From: Magnetospirillum sp902729445
Lineage (GTDB): Bacteria; Pseudomonadota; Alphaproteobacteria; Rhodospirillales; Magnetospirillaceae
NCBI RefSeq assembly: GCF_902729445.1
Contig: NZ_CACVCE010000034.1
Span: 124,001 to 188,000 of the forward strand
Length of the DNA stretch: 64,000 nucleotides
Direction: 5' to 3'
Positions 16,147 to 25,609 of this stretch are shown piece by piece. The notes beneath the pieces are model-generated. The model ran no database searches. It worked only from the letters and a program-made list of their open reading frames with translations, and was not told the DNA's origin. The position numbers were made by a program, and so were the translations under genes. Every line of letters starts with the position of its first letter. Within the stretch, counting starts at the first letter, position 1.

Positions 16147-18747
16147 CTATTCCGCCGCGACCTTGCGGGCCAGCAGGCCTTTCAGTTCGGGAATGCACGA
16201 GCCGCAGCCGGTGCCGGCCTTCAAGGCGGCGCCGATCTGGGCGACATTGGTCAGATGCTGATCGCGGATCGCCGCCTCGATGGCCGCCAGTCCGACCGAG
16301 AAGCAGGCGCAGACGATCGGCCCCTGGTCGGTCTGCCCGGCCGGGGCCTTGCCGGCCAGCACGGCGGCGCGTTCCGACGCCGAGGCGACGGCGCGGCCGA
16401 CCAGGCGGGCCACCCAGGCCCGCACCACGTCGGGCCGGTCGCGGCCGACGAACAGGGCCGCCGCCAGATGTTCGCCGTCCATCCAGGCATAGCGGGCGAT
16501 GCCGCGCGTCGGGTCCAACACTTCCAGCCGATTCCGCCCGAACCGGGCATCGAGAACCGCGACCAAGGCCTGGACCTGGGCCGGGGAATCGCCGGCCAGT
16601 TCGGTGATCTGGGCGCCGTCGGCGGCATGGCGCACCCACCACGGCAGATCGGGCAGGTCGAAGGGATCGGCGGCCACCAGGACCGCGCTCCAATCGGCGG
16701 CAAACGGCTCGACCCTAACCGGCATATGCTTGGATTCCGGCTGGCCCGACACCGGATCGACATGGCCGGCCAGCAACCGGCCGACGATGGCCCGCGCCGC
16801 GAATCGGTCGGTCCAGTGCATCGGCAGGAACACGTCGCCCGGGCGCTGGTCGGTGGTGGCACGCAGGCGGGCGACATAATCGCCCAGTCGGCTTTTCACC
16901 CGGACCAGGGCGCCGTCCATCAGGTTCAGCCGGGCGGCGTCAACGGGGTTGATGTCCAGCAACGGTTCCGAACGGTGACCGGACAGCCGGGCCGACAGGC
17001 CGGTGCGGGTCATGGTGTGCCATTGGTCGCGGTAGCGCCCGGTATTCAGGCGCAGCGGCCAATCGACATTGGGCACCTCACGCGGGGGCCTGGCGGTCAC
17101 CGCCACCAGTCGGGCCTTGCCATCGGCGGTGAAGAACCGGCCATCGGCGAACAGGCGCTTGCCGCCCCACTGGGCCGGCACCATCGCGTCGTAATCACCG
17201 CCGATCCAGTCGGTCAGGTCAAGGTCGCGGCTGCCGCCATTCTCGAAGGCGGTCAGGCGGGCATATTCGGCGAAGATGGCGGCGGAATCCTTCCAGGCGA
17301 AGGCGGAACCGAAACCCAGATGGCCCGCCACCGCGGAAATCGCCTGCCAGTCGGACCGGGCTTCGCCCACCGGCCTCAGGAACGGGCGCTGGCGGCTGAT
17401 GGTGCGGTCGGAATTGGTCACCGTGCCGTTCTTCTCGCCCCAGCCGTGGGCCGGCAGCTTGATATGGGCGAAGCGCATGGTGTCGGTATCGGCGACACAA
17501 TCCGAGACGATCACCACCGGGCATTTGGCCAAGGCCCGGCGCACCAGATCGGCTTCCGGCAGGCTGACCGCCGGATTGGTGCCCATGATCCAGATGGCCT
17601 TGACCTTGCCGGCATCGACGGCACGGAACAGATCGACCGCCTTCAAGCCCTCGGACGACGCCATGCGCGCCGCGTTCCAGAAACGCCCGACCCGATCGAC
17701 CGAGGCCTGGTCGAACCCCATATGGGCCGCCAGCTGGTTGGCCAGGCCGCCGACCTCGCGCCCGCCCATGGCGTTGGGCTGGCCGGTCACCGAGAACGGA
17801 CCGCAGCCCGGCTTGCCGATGCGCGCCGTCGCCAGATGGACGTTCAAGATGGCGTTGACCTTGTCGGTCCCCGAAGCCGACTGATTGACGCCCTGGCTGA
17901 ACATTGTGACCACCTTGGAGGTGGCGGCGAACCACTGGAAGAAGGTAGCGATGTCGGTGGGCGAAAGCCCTGTCTGGCTGGTATCGGCGGCGCGGGCGGC
18001 GCTCAGCGCCTCGGTGAAGCCTTCGGTGTGGGCATCGACGAAGGGGAAGTCGATCAGGCCGGCCGCCTCGCAATGGGCCAGCAGACCGTTCCACAAGGCG
18101 ACGTCGGACCCGGGCGCCAGGGCCAGATGCAGGTCGGCGATGTCGCAGCAATCGGTGCGGCGCGGATCGATCACCACCACCCGGGTCCCATGGTCTTCCC
18201 GTGCCTTCTTCAGGCGCTGGAACAGCACCGGATGGCACCAGGCCAGGTTCGAGCCGACCAGCACCACCAGATCGGCAAGCTCCAGATCGTCATAGCATTG
18301 CGGCACGCTGTCGGACCCGAAGGCGCGGCGATGTCCGGCGACGGTGGACGCCATGCACAGGCGCGAATTGGTATCGACGTTGGCGGTCCCTAAGAACCCC
18401 TTGGCCAGCTTGTTGGCGGCGTAATAATCCTCGGTCAGCAACTGGCCGGACAGATAGAAGGCGAAGGCGTCGGGGCCGTGCAGCTCGATCACCGAGCGGA
18501 TGCGCCCGGCCGCCTCGGCGGTCGCGTGCGTCCAGTCGACGGCGCGGCCATCGACCTCGGGCCCGAGCAGGCGGCTGTCGGGGGCCAGGGTGTCGGCCAA
18601 GGCGGTGCCCTTCGAGCACAGCCGGCCGAAATTGGCCGGATGCTGGGGATCGCCCGCCACCTTCCAGCCGTCGGCCTGTGGGGTGACGACCAGGCCGCAG
18701 CCGGTGCCGCAATAGGGACAGGTGGTCCTGACCCCGCCGTCAGCCAT
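16147..18747 (-). CDS. nasA: Assimilatory nitrate reductase catalytic subunit
   Basis: A molybdopterin oxidoreductase that reduces nitrate to nitrite in the cytoplasm. The N-terminal TCPYCGTGCG plus the later cysteine in GRLCSKGTAL ligate a [4Fe-4S] cluster, and ANKLAKGFLGTANVDTNSRL is typical of the Mo-bis-MGD core. The last 55 residues (VCACFSVG ... GTGCGSC) form a BFD-like [2Fe-2S] domain, as in the larger assimilatory enzymes. The ATG at 18747 overlaps the nirD stop by 8 nt, and it is the last gene of the operon. No separate NasC/NasB electron-transfer gene follows, so electrons may come through another flavoprotein or ferredoxin. Confidence 0.95.
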   Translation of the reverse strand: MADGGVRTTCPYCGTGCGLVVTPQADGWKVAGDPQHPANFGRLCSKGTALADTLAPDSRLLGPEVDGRAVDWTHATAEAAGRIRSVIELHGPDAFAFYLSGQLLTEDYYAANKLAKGFLGTANVDTNSRLCMASTVAGHRRAFGSDSVPQCYDDLELADLVVLVGSNLAWCHPVLFQRLKKAREDHGTRVVVIDPRRTDCCDIADLHLALAPGSDVALWNGLLAHCEAAGLIDFPFVDAHTEGFTEALSAARAADTSQTGLSPTDIATFFQWFAATSKVVTMFSQGVNQSASGTDKVNAILNVHLATARIGKPGCGPFSVTGQPNAMGGREVGGLANQLAAHMGFDQASVDRVGRFWNAARMASSEGLKAVDLFRAVDAGKVKAIWIMGTNPAVSLPEADLVRRALAKCPVVIVSDCVADTDTMRFAHIKLPAHGWGEKNGTVTNSDRTISRQRPFLRPVGEARSDWQAISAVAGHLGFGSAFAWKDSAAIFAEYARLTAFENGGSRDLDLTDWIGGDYDAMVPAQWGGKRLFADGRFFTADGKARLVAVTARPPREVPNVDWPLRLNTGRYRDQWHTMTRTGLSARLSGHRSEPLLDINPVDAARLNLMDGALVRVKSRLGDYVARLRATTDQRPGDVFLPMHWTDRFAARAIVGRLLAGHVDPVSGQPESKHMPVRVEPFAADWSAVLVAADPFDLPDLPWWVRHAADGAQITELAGDSPAQVQALVAVLDARFGRNRLEVLDPTRGIARYAWMDGEHLAAALFVGRDRPDVVRAWVARLVGRAVASASERAAVLAGKAPAGQTDQGPIVCACFSVGLAAIEAAIRDQHLTNVAQIGAALKAGTGCGSCIPELKGLLARKVAAE

Positions 18748-19072
18748 GGGCCACCTTCCGGGCCGCTTCCAGGCCCAGGAAGATCGCACCGCCATCCCGG
18801 CGCACAGGTACGACGGTCGTGCAGCCCTCGTCGGGGGCGTCGGCCGCGCCGCTGTTCAGGTCGATCACCCAATTGTGCAGCGGACAGGCGACCTTGCGGC
18901 CCGAGACGATGCCTTCCGACAGCGGCCCGCCCTTGTGCGGACAGCGGTTGATCAGGGCGAACACCTCGTCGGCGGCGGTGCGAAACACCGCCACCTCGCC
19001 CAGGCTGGTCTCGACGGTGCGCGCCCCCAGAGGGGGGATGTCCGACAGCGTGCCGATATTGATCCAGTCCAT
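18740..19072 (-). CDS. nirD: Nitrite reductase (NADH) small subunit
   Basis: A 110-residue Rieske-like protein. The motifs CPHKGGPLSEG and CPLHNW give the CxH...CxxH pattern. It partners NirB in reducing nitrite to ammonium. The ATG at 19072 lies 5 nt after the nirB stop, giving the normal length for NirD; a longer upstream frame is low-complexity and an artefact of nirB coding. It overlaps nasA at its end. Confidence 0.95.
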   Translation of the reverse strand: MDWINIGTLSDIPPLGARTVETSLGEVAVFRTAADEVFALINRCPHKGGPLSEGIVSGRKVACPLHNWVIDLNSGAADAPDEGCTTVVPVRRDGGAIFLGLEAARKVAHG

Positions 19073-19077
19073 CGGTC

Positions 19078-21528
19078 CTACTCCACCACGGCCAGGGGTT
19101 GGAATTCGTGGGCGTCGACGCCACCCTCGGCCCGTTCGGCCCACGGGTCGATCTGCGCGTATTTCTGCGAGAACAGGAAGCGGGCTTCCAGGGCCTTGCG
19201 GCCCGCCACGTCGTCCAGCACCCGGGCCTTGATATGGGCCATCCCCACCCGCTCGACCCACGGCGCGGTGCGCTCCAGATAGAAGCCTTCCTCGCGATAG
19301 AGCTGCATCAGGGCGGCGATGATTTCCAGCACCTCGACCTCGGTGGCGACCCGGGTGAATTGGTCGGTGACGCGCACCTCGATACCACCATTGCCGCCGA
19401 TCACGATGTCATAGCCGGCATCGACGCAGACGATGCCGAAATCCTTGATGGTCGCCTCGGCACAGTTACGCGGGCAGCCCGACACCGCCAGCTTGACCTT
19501 GTGCGGGGTCCAACTGCCCCACAACAGCTTTTCCAACTTGACCCCCAGGCCGGTCGAATCCTGGGTGCCGAAGCGGCACCATTCCGAGCCGACGCAGGTC
19601 TTGACCGTGCGCAAGCCCTTGGCATAGGCATGCCCCGACACCAGCCCGGCCTTGTTCAGGTCGCCCCACACCGCCGGCAGGTCTTCCTTCTTGATGCCGA
19701 ACAGGTCGATGCGCTGGCCGCCGGTGACCTTGACCATCGGCACCTTGAACTTGTCGGCGACGTCGGCGATGGCGCGCAGTTCGTCGGGCGTGGTCAGCCC
19801 GCCCCACATGCGCGGCACCACCGAATAGGTGCCGTCCTTCTGGATGTTGGCGTGGACCCGCTCGTTGATGAAGCGCGAGCGGGCATCATCGAGATACTCG
19901 CCCGGCCAGGCGCACAGCAGGTAGTAATTGAGCGCCGGCCGACACTTGGCGCAGCCGTCGTCAGTCTTCCAGCCCAAGGCCTGGCGCACCTGGCCTTGCG
20001 TCTTCAAGCCCTGCTCGACGATGGCCTGGCGGACATGGGCGTGGCCGTGCTCGGTGCACTTGCACATCGCTTCCGAGGCGGCCACATCGGCGCCGGTGAC
20101 ATGGGCCAGGATGGCCTGGACCACGCCGGAACATTGCCCGCACGAGGCCGATGCCTTGGTGTGGGCGCGCACCTCGTCCAGACTGGTCAAGCCCTTGGCA
20201 GTGATGGCCTTGACGATTGCCCCCTTCGAGACGCCGTTGCAGCCGCAGACCTGGGTGTCGTCGGCCATGGCGGCGACATCCATGCCCCCCTTGGCGCCGC
20301 CGCAGCAGGCATCGGCGAATTGCTGGCCGAAGATCAGGCGGTCGCGCATCGGGCTGACATCGGTTTCCTGACGCAGCAGTTGGAAGTACCAATTGGCGTC
20401 GGCGACGTCGCCATACATCACCGCACCGACCAGCCGGTCCTCGCGGATCACCAGCTTGCGATAGACCCCCTTGGCGGCGTCGCGGAAGACGATTTCCGAA
20501 TCGGCCTCGTCCTGGGCGGTCAGTTGACCGGCCGAGAACACGTCGATGCCGGTGATCTTCAGCCGGGTGGACAGGGCCGGGGTGACATAGGACGCGGCGC
20601 GGTCGCCGGCCAATTGGGCGGCGCAGACCTTGGCCTGTTCCCACAAAGGCGCCACCAGGCCGAACACCTGGCCGTTATGTTCGACGCACTCGCCGACCGA
20701 GAAGATATCGGGGTCCGAGGTCGCCATGTCGTCACCGACCTCGATGCCGCGATTGATGGCCAGGCCGGCGGCCTTGGCCAGATCGACATTGGGGCGGATG
20801 CCGATGGCCACCACCACCAACTCGCCCGGCACGAAGCGGCCGTCGGCCAGCTTGACGCCCTGGGCGTGGGTGGTGCCGGTGATTTCCTCGGTCTGGCCCG
20901 AGGTGAAGAAATGCAGGCCGCGATCGGTCAGGTCACGCTGCAGCATGCTTCCTGCCTCGACATCAAGCTGGCGCTCCATCAGGGTCGGCATCAGATGGAC
21001 CAGCGCCACCGGCATGCCCTGGCGCTTCAGGCCCCAAGCGGCTTCCAGGCCCAGCAGGCCGCCGCCGATCACCACGGCGCGGCTACCAGCCTTGGCGGCG
21101 GCCAGCATCTTGTCGACGTCGTGGATGTCGCGGAAGGCGACCACGCCCGGCAGGTCCAGGCCCGGCAGCGGCGGCATCAACGGCTTCGAGCCGGTGGCGA
21201 TCAGCAGCTTGTCATAGGCCACCACCAGGCCCGAGGCGGCGGTCACCGTCTTGGCGGCGCGGTCGATGGACACCACCGGATCGCCGGTATGCAGCGTGAT
21301 CTGGTTGTCGGCGTACCACTGGCGGGGATTGATGACGATGTCATCGACGCCCTTCTCGCCGGCCAGGACCGACGACAGCATGATGCGGTTGTAGTTGGGA
21401 TGCGGCTCGGCGCCGAACACGGTGATGTCATAGCGCACCGGGGCGATGGCCAGCAACTCCTCGACGGTGCGCATGCCGGCCATGCCGTTGCCAATGACCA
21501 CCAGTCGGCTGCGGGGTTGAGCGTTCAT
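19078..21528 (-). CDS. nirB: Nitrite reductase (NADH) large subunit
   Basis: An 816-residue cytoplasmic enzyme that reduces nitrite to ammonia. Order: FAD/NAD-binding oxidoreductase (VVIGNGMAGMRTVEELLAIA; second nucleotide site AVVIGGGLLGLEAAWGLKRQ), BFD-type [2Fe-2S] domain (CGCNGVSKG ... ASCGQC), and ferredoxin-like plus sirohaem/[4Fe-4S] reductase domain. The sirohaem cysteines are in TCVGSEWCRFGT (about 640) and SGCPRNCAEA (about 683). Its ATG at 21528 shares one base with the stop of the upstream sensor gene, so translation is coupled. Confidence 0.97.
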   Translation of the reverse strand: MNAQPRSRLVVIGNGMAGMRTVEELLAIAPVRYDITVFGAEPHPNYNRIMLSSVLAGEKGVDDIVINPRQWYADNQITLHTGDPVVSIDRAAKTVTAASGLVVAYDKLLIATGSKPLMPPLPGLDLPGVVAFRDIHDVDKMLAAAKAGSRAVVIGGGLLGLEAAWGLKRQGMPVALVHLMPTLMERQLDVEAGSMLQRDLTDRGLHFFTSGQTEEITGTTHAQGVKLADGRFVPGELVVVAIGIRPNVDLAKAAGLAINRGIEVGDDMATSDPDIFSVGECVEHNGQVFGLVAPLWEQAKVCAAQLAGDRAASYVTPALSTRLKITGIDVFSAGQLTAQDEADSEIVFRDAAKGVYRKLVIREDRLVGAVMYGDVADANWYFQLLRQETDVSPMRDRLIFGQQFADACCGGAKGGMDVAAMADDTQVCGCNGVSKGAIVKAITAKGLTSLDEVRAHTKASASCGQCSGVVQAILAHVTGADVAASEAMCKCTEHGHAHVRQAIVEQGLKTQGQVRQALGWKTDDGCAKCRPALNYYLLCAWPGEYLDDARSRFINERVHANIQKDGTYSVVPRMWGGLTTPDELRAIADVADKFKVPMVKVTGGQRIDLFGIKKEDLPAVWGDLNKAGLVSGHAYAKGLRTVKTCVGSEWCRFGTQDSTGLGVKLEKLLWGSWTPHKVKLAVSGCPRNCAEATIKDFGIVCVDAGYDIVIGGNGGIEVRVTDQFTRVATEVEVLEIIAALMQLYREEGFYLERTAPWVERVGMAHIKARVLDDVAGRKALEARFLFSQKYAQIDPWAERAEGGVDAHEFQPLAVVE

Positions 21529-22700
21529 CACTTGGTCTCCTTCAGCGCCTGCGCGTCAGCTTTCGGCGCGGCCAGGGGGTCGAAGCGAGCGCCGTCCAGG
21601 AAGGTGTCGGCGCCCATGGCGATGGGGGCGGTGGCCTTGTCCAGGACCCACGGTCCGGCATGGCTGCCCTCGGTCTTGTGATCGACCAGCGGCACCGGCA
21701 GCCCCATTTCCAGGGCGGCCAGCCGATAAAGGTCGGGGCGGTAGACGTCTTCGGCGACGCGGCGGGTGTCGACGCCCGCACCCAATTGATTCCAGCGCTG
21801 CATCTGGCTCAGGAACCACAAGGCCTGGCTGCGCCACGGGAAGTTGGCGGCATGGGCGTGGAAGACCGGGCGGCTGGGCGCTTCCAGCGAGCGCCGGGCC
21901 ACATCCAGCGGCACGTTGACATAGGCCGGCTGCGACAAGATCTCGGCCAGTTCGGCCGGGTTGTGGTCGCACCACCGGGCGGCGGCCACCACCGCCTTGA
22001 TCATGGCGGTGACGGTCTCGGGGTTGGCCTCGGCGAAGGCGCGGGTGACGCCCAGCACCTTTTCCAGGCGATTGGCGAAGATGTCGTCGCTGGTGGCGAC
22101 GATGCGGCCCAGTTCCATGCCGGCGGCCAGGGTGCCCCAGGGTTCGCCCACGCAGAAGCCCGAGATGTTGCCGGCCGACAGATGGCCGACCATCTGCGGC
22201 GGCGGCACCACCGTCAGGCGGATATGGCGGTCGGGGTCGATGCCGGCGGCGGCCAGCCAATAGCGCAGTTCGTAATGATGGGTCGAGAACGGATAGACCA
22301 TGGCGAAGGCCATCGGCAGGCGCCCGGCGGCCTGGTCGGCATCGATCACCCGCTTGAGCGCAGGGCCGTCGAAACCGCCGTGATCTTCCATCCGCTTGGC
22401 CAGGCCGGCCGACAGGGCGATGGTGTTGCCGCCCAGATTCAGGCCGGCGACCGCCAGGACCGGGGCGCGGATGGCGCCCAGGCCCAGGCTCATGGACAGC
22501 GGCATGGTCGCCAGCATCTGGGCGCCGTCCAGGGCGCCGACCGCCAGCTTGTCGCGGATGTTGGCCCAACTGGGCTCGCGGCTGATCTCGACCTCCAGGC
22601 CGGCTTCGGCGAAGAAGCCGCGTTCCTTGGCGACCACGATCGGCGCGCAGTCGATCAGGGGGACGATACCCAGCTTCAGACGGTTGCGTTCGACAGCCAT
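21528..22700 (-). CDS. nasS: Cytoplasmic nitrate-binding sensor, NasS-like (NrtA homologue without signal peptide)
   Basis: A 390-residue homologue of the nitrate-binding protein NrtA, sharing HHYELRYWLAAAGIDPDRHI and VVPPPQMVGHLSAGNISGFC with the NrtA at 25610. It starts directly with mature-like sequence (MAVERNRLKLGIVPLIDCAP) and has no signal peptide, so it should stay in the cytoplasm. That is the hallmark of NasS, which holds the antiterminator NasT inactive until nitrate or nitrite binds. NasT is encoded at 27972 and the matching leader RNA at 27101-27178. An alternative is a membrane-associated CmpA-like component, but the missing lipobox argues against it. Ribosome site AAAGGGGAAA. 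Confidence 0.8.
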   Translation of the reverse strand: MAVERNRLKLGIVPLIDCAPIVVAKERGFFAEAGLEVEISREPSWANIRDKLAVGALDGAQMLATMPLSMSLGLGAIRAPVLAVAGLNLGGNTIALSAGLAKRMEDHGGFDGPALKRVIDADQAAGRLPMAFAMVYPFSTHHYELRYWLAAAGIDPDRHIRLTVVPPPQMVGHLSAGNISGFCVGEPWGTLAAGMELGRIVATSDDIFANRLEKVLGVTRAFAEANPETVTAMIKAVVAAARWCDHNPAELAEILSQPAYVNVPLDVARRSLEAPSRPVFHAHAANFPWRSQALWFLSQMQRWNQLGAGVDTRRVAEDVYRPDLYRLAALEMGLPVPLVDHKTEGSHAGPWVLDKATAPIAMGADTFLDGARFDPLAAPKADAQALKETK

Positions 22701-22716
22701 GATGTTTCCCCTTTCC

Positions 22717-24375
22717 TCAGCCGGCCTTGGCGTGGGCGCCGTGTTCGTATTCGTCGAGGAAGCTTAAGACCTGCTCGCGATATTCGTAGTAGCGCGGATG
22801 TTCCAGCAGAGCGCGCCGGGTGCGCGGCCGCGGGATGTCGATGTCCAGCACCTTGCCGATCCGGGCATTGGGGCCGTTGGTCATCATCACCACGCGGTCG
22901 GCCAGCAAGATCGCCTCGTCGACGTCGTGGGTGACGCAGACGGCGGTCACTTGCGTCCTGGCCCACACTTCCATCAACACTTCCTGCAATTCCCACCGGG
23001 TCAGGCTGTCGAGCATGCCGAACGGCTCGTCCAGCAGCAAAAGCTTGGGCGACAGGGCAAAGGCCCGGGCGATGCCGACCCGCTGCTTCATGCCGTTGGA
23101 CAGCTCGGACGCCTTCTTGTTCATGGCATCGCCCAGACCGACCCGTTCCAGGTAATAGGCGACGATGTCGAAGCGTTCGGCTGTGCTGGCGTGGGGATAG
23201 ACGCGATCGACGCCCAGCGCCACGTTCTGGATGGCGGTCAACCAGGGGAACAGGCTGGGGGCCTGGAACACCACGGCGCGGTCTGGACCGGCCACCGAGA
23301 CCTCGCGGCCGTCGAGGATGATGCCGCCTTCCGACACCTCGGTCAGGCCGGCGGTCATGGTCAGCACGGTGGACTTGCCGCAGCCGGAATGGCCGATCAG
23401 CGAAATGAACTCGCCCTTGGCCATCTTGAGGTCGAAGCCATCGACCACCGTCAGCGGCCCCTTCGGCGTCGAGTAGATCTTCTTGAGCTGCGAGAATTCC
23501 AGATAACGCTCGGGGTTGTTCACCTGGGCCGCCGCCTGCTGATAGGCCTTGGGCGGCATCTGGGTGATGGGGGTGACGTTGGGCAGATCGCGGGTTTCAA
23601 GCCCGGCGCTGCGCTCGAGGCCGACACCCATCAGATATTCGGTGATCTCGGCGCGAAGGCGCTTGAATTCCGGATCGTGGTTGATGGCGGCGCGGTCGCG
23701 CGGGCGCGGCAGCGTCACCTTGAAGGCCGGCCCCAGGGTGGCGCCCGGGCCGGGGTTCAAGGGGATGATGCGGTCGGCCAGCAGCAGGGCTTCATCGACG
23801 TCGTTGGTGATCAGCACCACCGTCTTCTTGTCGCCCGACCAGATCGCCTCGATCTCGTCTTGCAGCTTGGCCCGGGTCAGGGCGTCCAGCGCGCTCAACG
23901 GCTCGTCCAGCAGCAGGATTTCCGGCCGCATCGCCAGCGCGCGGGCCACCGCCACCCGCTGGCGCATGCCGCCCGACAGCTCGGCCTGGCGGCGATCGAC
24001 GGCGTGCGAAAGGCCAACCATGGCGATGTACTTCTTCAAGGCCTCGGCCCGCTCGGCCTTGGACGCCCCCTTCATGGTGGCATCGACCGCCAGGGCGACA
24101 TTGCCCTCGACCGTCAGCCACGGCATCAGGGAATAGGACTGGAACACCACGCCACGGTCGGCACCCGGCCCGGTCACCGGCTTGCCCTTCAAGGTGATGG
24201 TGCCCTGGTCGGGGCTGGTCAGCCCGGCCATCAGCGAAACCAGGGTGGTCTTGCCCGAGCCCGAGAACCCGACGATGGCGATGAACTCGCCATCCTCGAT
24301 GGCCAGGTCGATATGCTTGAGCACCGAGGTCGGGCCGTAGGACTTCGAAACGCCGGACAGTTCGAGGATGGCCAT
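22717..24375 (-). CDS. nrtCD: Nitrate ABC transporter, two ATPase domains fused
   Basis: A 552-residue protein with two complete ABC ATPase domains in tandem. Domain 1: Walker A GFSGSGKTT (about 37), signature LSGGMRQRVAVARAL, Walker B EILLLDEPLSALD. Domain 2: Walker A GHSGCGKST (about 326), signature LSNGMKQRVGIARAF, Walker B KLLLLDEPFGMLD. Cyanobacteria encode NrtC and NrtD separately, with NrtC carrying an NrtA-like tail; here the two ATPases form one chain and the sensor-like part is a separate gene (21528). It powers the NrtB permease. Sixteen nt separate it from the gene on each side. Confidence 0.93.
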   Translation of the reverse strand: MAILELSGVSKSYGPTSVLKHIDLAIEDGEFIAIVGFSGSGKTTLVSLMAGLTSPDQGTITLKGKPVTGPGADRGVVFQSYSLMPWLTVEGNVALAVDATMKGASKAERAEALKKYIAMVGLSHAVDRRQAELSGGMRQRVAVARALAMRPEILLLDEPLSALDALTRAKLQDEIEAIWSGDKKTVVLITNDVDEALLLADRIIPLNPGPGATLGPAFKVTLPRPRDRAAINHDPEFKRLRAEITEYLMGVGLERSAGLETRDLPNVTPITQMPPKAYQQAAAQVNNPERYLEFSQLKKIYSTPKGPLTVVDGFDLKMAKGEFISLIGHSGCGKSTVLTMTAGLTEVSEGGIILDGREVSVAGPDRAVVFQAPSLFPWLTAIQNVALGVDRVYPHASTAERFDIVAYYLERVGLGDAMNKKASELSNGMKQRVGIARAFALSPKLLLLDEPFGMLDSLTRWELQEVLMEVWARTQVTAVCVTHDVDEAILLADRVVMMTNGPNARIGKVLDIDIPRPRTRRALLEHPRYYEYREQVLSFLDEYEHGAHAKAG

Positions 24376-24391
24376 GGCGGCAGCTCCGATC

Positions 24392-25477
24392 TTAGCGGGT
24401 GGCGGAGAACGAGAAGGTGACCTGCAGCGCCTGCATCAGGCGGTCGAGCAGGAAGCCGATCAGGCCGATGGTCAGCACCGCCACCATGATCTTGGCCAAG
24501 GATTGCGACGAACCGTTCTGGAACTCGTCCCACACGAACTTGCCCAGGCCCGGGTTCTGCGCCAGCATCTCGGCGGCGATCAGCACCATCCAGCCCACGC
24601 CCAAGGACAGCCTGAGGCCGGTGAAGATGAAGGGCAGCGCGGAAGGCAGCACCAGCTTGCGGATGGTGGTGATGGTCGACAGGTTCAGCACGCGCCCGAC
24701 ATTGACCAGATCCTTGTCGATCGAGGCCACGCCGATGGCGGTGTTGATCAGGGTCGGCCACAGCGAGCACAGCGTCACGGTAATGGCCGAGTTCAGGAAG
24801 CTTTTGTCGAACATCGGGTCGTCCGAGACGTAAAGGGCGCTGACCACCATGGTCACGATGGGCAGCCAGGCCAGCGGCGACACCGGCTTGAACAGCTGGA
24901 TCAAGGGGTTCAGCGCGGCGCTGACGGTCTTGGACAGGCCGCACATCACGCCCAGCGGCACCGCGAACACGCAGGCCAGCAGGAAGCCCATGAACACCGT
25001 CTTCAAGCTGGTGGCGATCTGGTCCAGATAGGTCGGCTTGCCGGTATATTTGCGGACCTTGGTGTCGGCGCCAGCATCGGCGGCCTTGGCCTCGGCATTG
25101 CGCTTGGCCTGGCGTTCGTAGAAGGCGGTTTCCTTGGCCCGCTCGGCGACATGGTCGTTGGCCAGCACCGTCACCTGCTCCCACACCTGGGCCGGGCCGG
25201 GCACCGCGCCCAGCGAGGTCTGCACCTTCGGGGCCAGCGTCCCCCAGGCGAGAAGGAACAAAAGGATGGCGGCCAGGGGCACCCCCAACTGGCGCCACAG
25301 CTCGCCCATCTGCTGGCGCGGATTGTCGCCGGCCAGGATACGGACCAGCGGCGTGATCCAGCCCAGGCCGGCCACCGTCAGGATATGGGCGGCGCGGGTG
25401 AAAGCGGGGCTGCGCGTGAACGGCACCTTGGTCGGCTGAGCGGGCGCGGGGCCGGCGGTTTGGCTGATGCTGGTCAT
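24392..25477 (-). CDS. nrtB: Nitrate ABC transporter permease
   Basis: A 361-residue inner-membrane permease of the NrtB/SsuC class with about six helices and the inner-membrane binding loop near LSTITTIRKLVLPSALPFIF (EAA-like). A long insertion of about 60 residues between early helices is charged (ERAKETAFYERQAKRNAEAK) and is typical of the alphaproteobacterial nitrate permeases. I chose the ATG at 25477 because GAAGGA sits 8 nt before it; an ATG 15 nt upstream lacks a ribosome site. The 132-nt gap to nrtA holds a palindromic repeat. Confidence 0.93.
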   Translation of the reverse strand: MTSISQTAGPAPAQPTKVPFTRSPAFTRAAHILTVAGLGWITPLVRILAGDNPRQQMGELWRQLGVPLAAILLFLLAWGTLAPKVQTSLGAVPGPAQVWEQVTVLANDHVAERAKETAFYERQAKRNAEAKAADAGADTKVRKYTGKPTYLDQIATSLKTVFMGFLLACVFAVPLGVMCGLSKTVSAALNPLIQLFKPVSPLAWLPIVTMVVSALYVSDDPMFDKSFLNSAITVTLCSLWPTLINTAIGVASIDKDLVNVGRVLNLSTITTIRKLVLPSALPFIFTGLRLSLGVGWMVLIAAEMLAQNPGLGKFVWDEFQNGSSQSLAKIMVAVLTIGLIGFLLDRLMQALQVTFSFSATR

Positions 25478-25515
25478 GGGAGCGTCCTTCATCGTTTCAC
25501 GTCTGTCTTTCTGTC

Positions 25516-25600
25516 GTCACCCCCGGGCTTGACCCGGGGGTCCATGCTGCCGAAAGCGGCTTCGCCGTGCGTGGATGGCCGGGTCAAGCCCGGCCATGAC
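25516..25600. repeat. Paired palindromic REP-like element (copy 1)
   Basis: Two palindromes, 25520-25540 (CCCCCGGGCTTGACCCGGGG plus G) and 25575-25597 (core GCCGGGTCAAGCCCGGC), are arranged head to head, so the 85-bp unit is itself a rough inverted repeat. A second copy is at 31214-31324. It lies inside the nitrate operon between nrtA and nrtB and could shape mRNA stability so that the binding protein is made in excess. Confidence 0.75.
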
Positions 25601-25609
25601 GGCCAGGGC

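Noticed and set aside
16135..18393. 752-codon plus-strand frame opposite nasA
   Set aside because: Shadow; the minus strand encodes a full molybdoenzyme.
19099..21681. 860-codon plus-strand frame opposite nirB
   Set aside because: Shadow of nirB, whose domains and cysteines are unambiguous.
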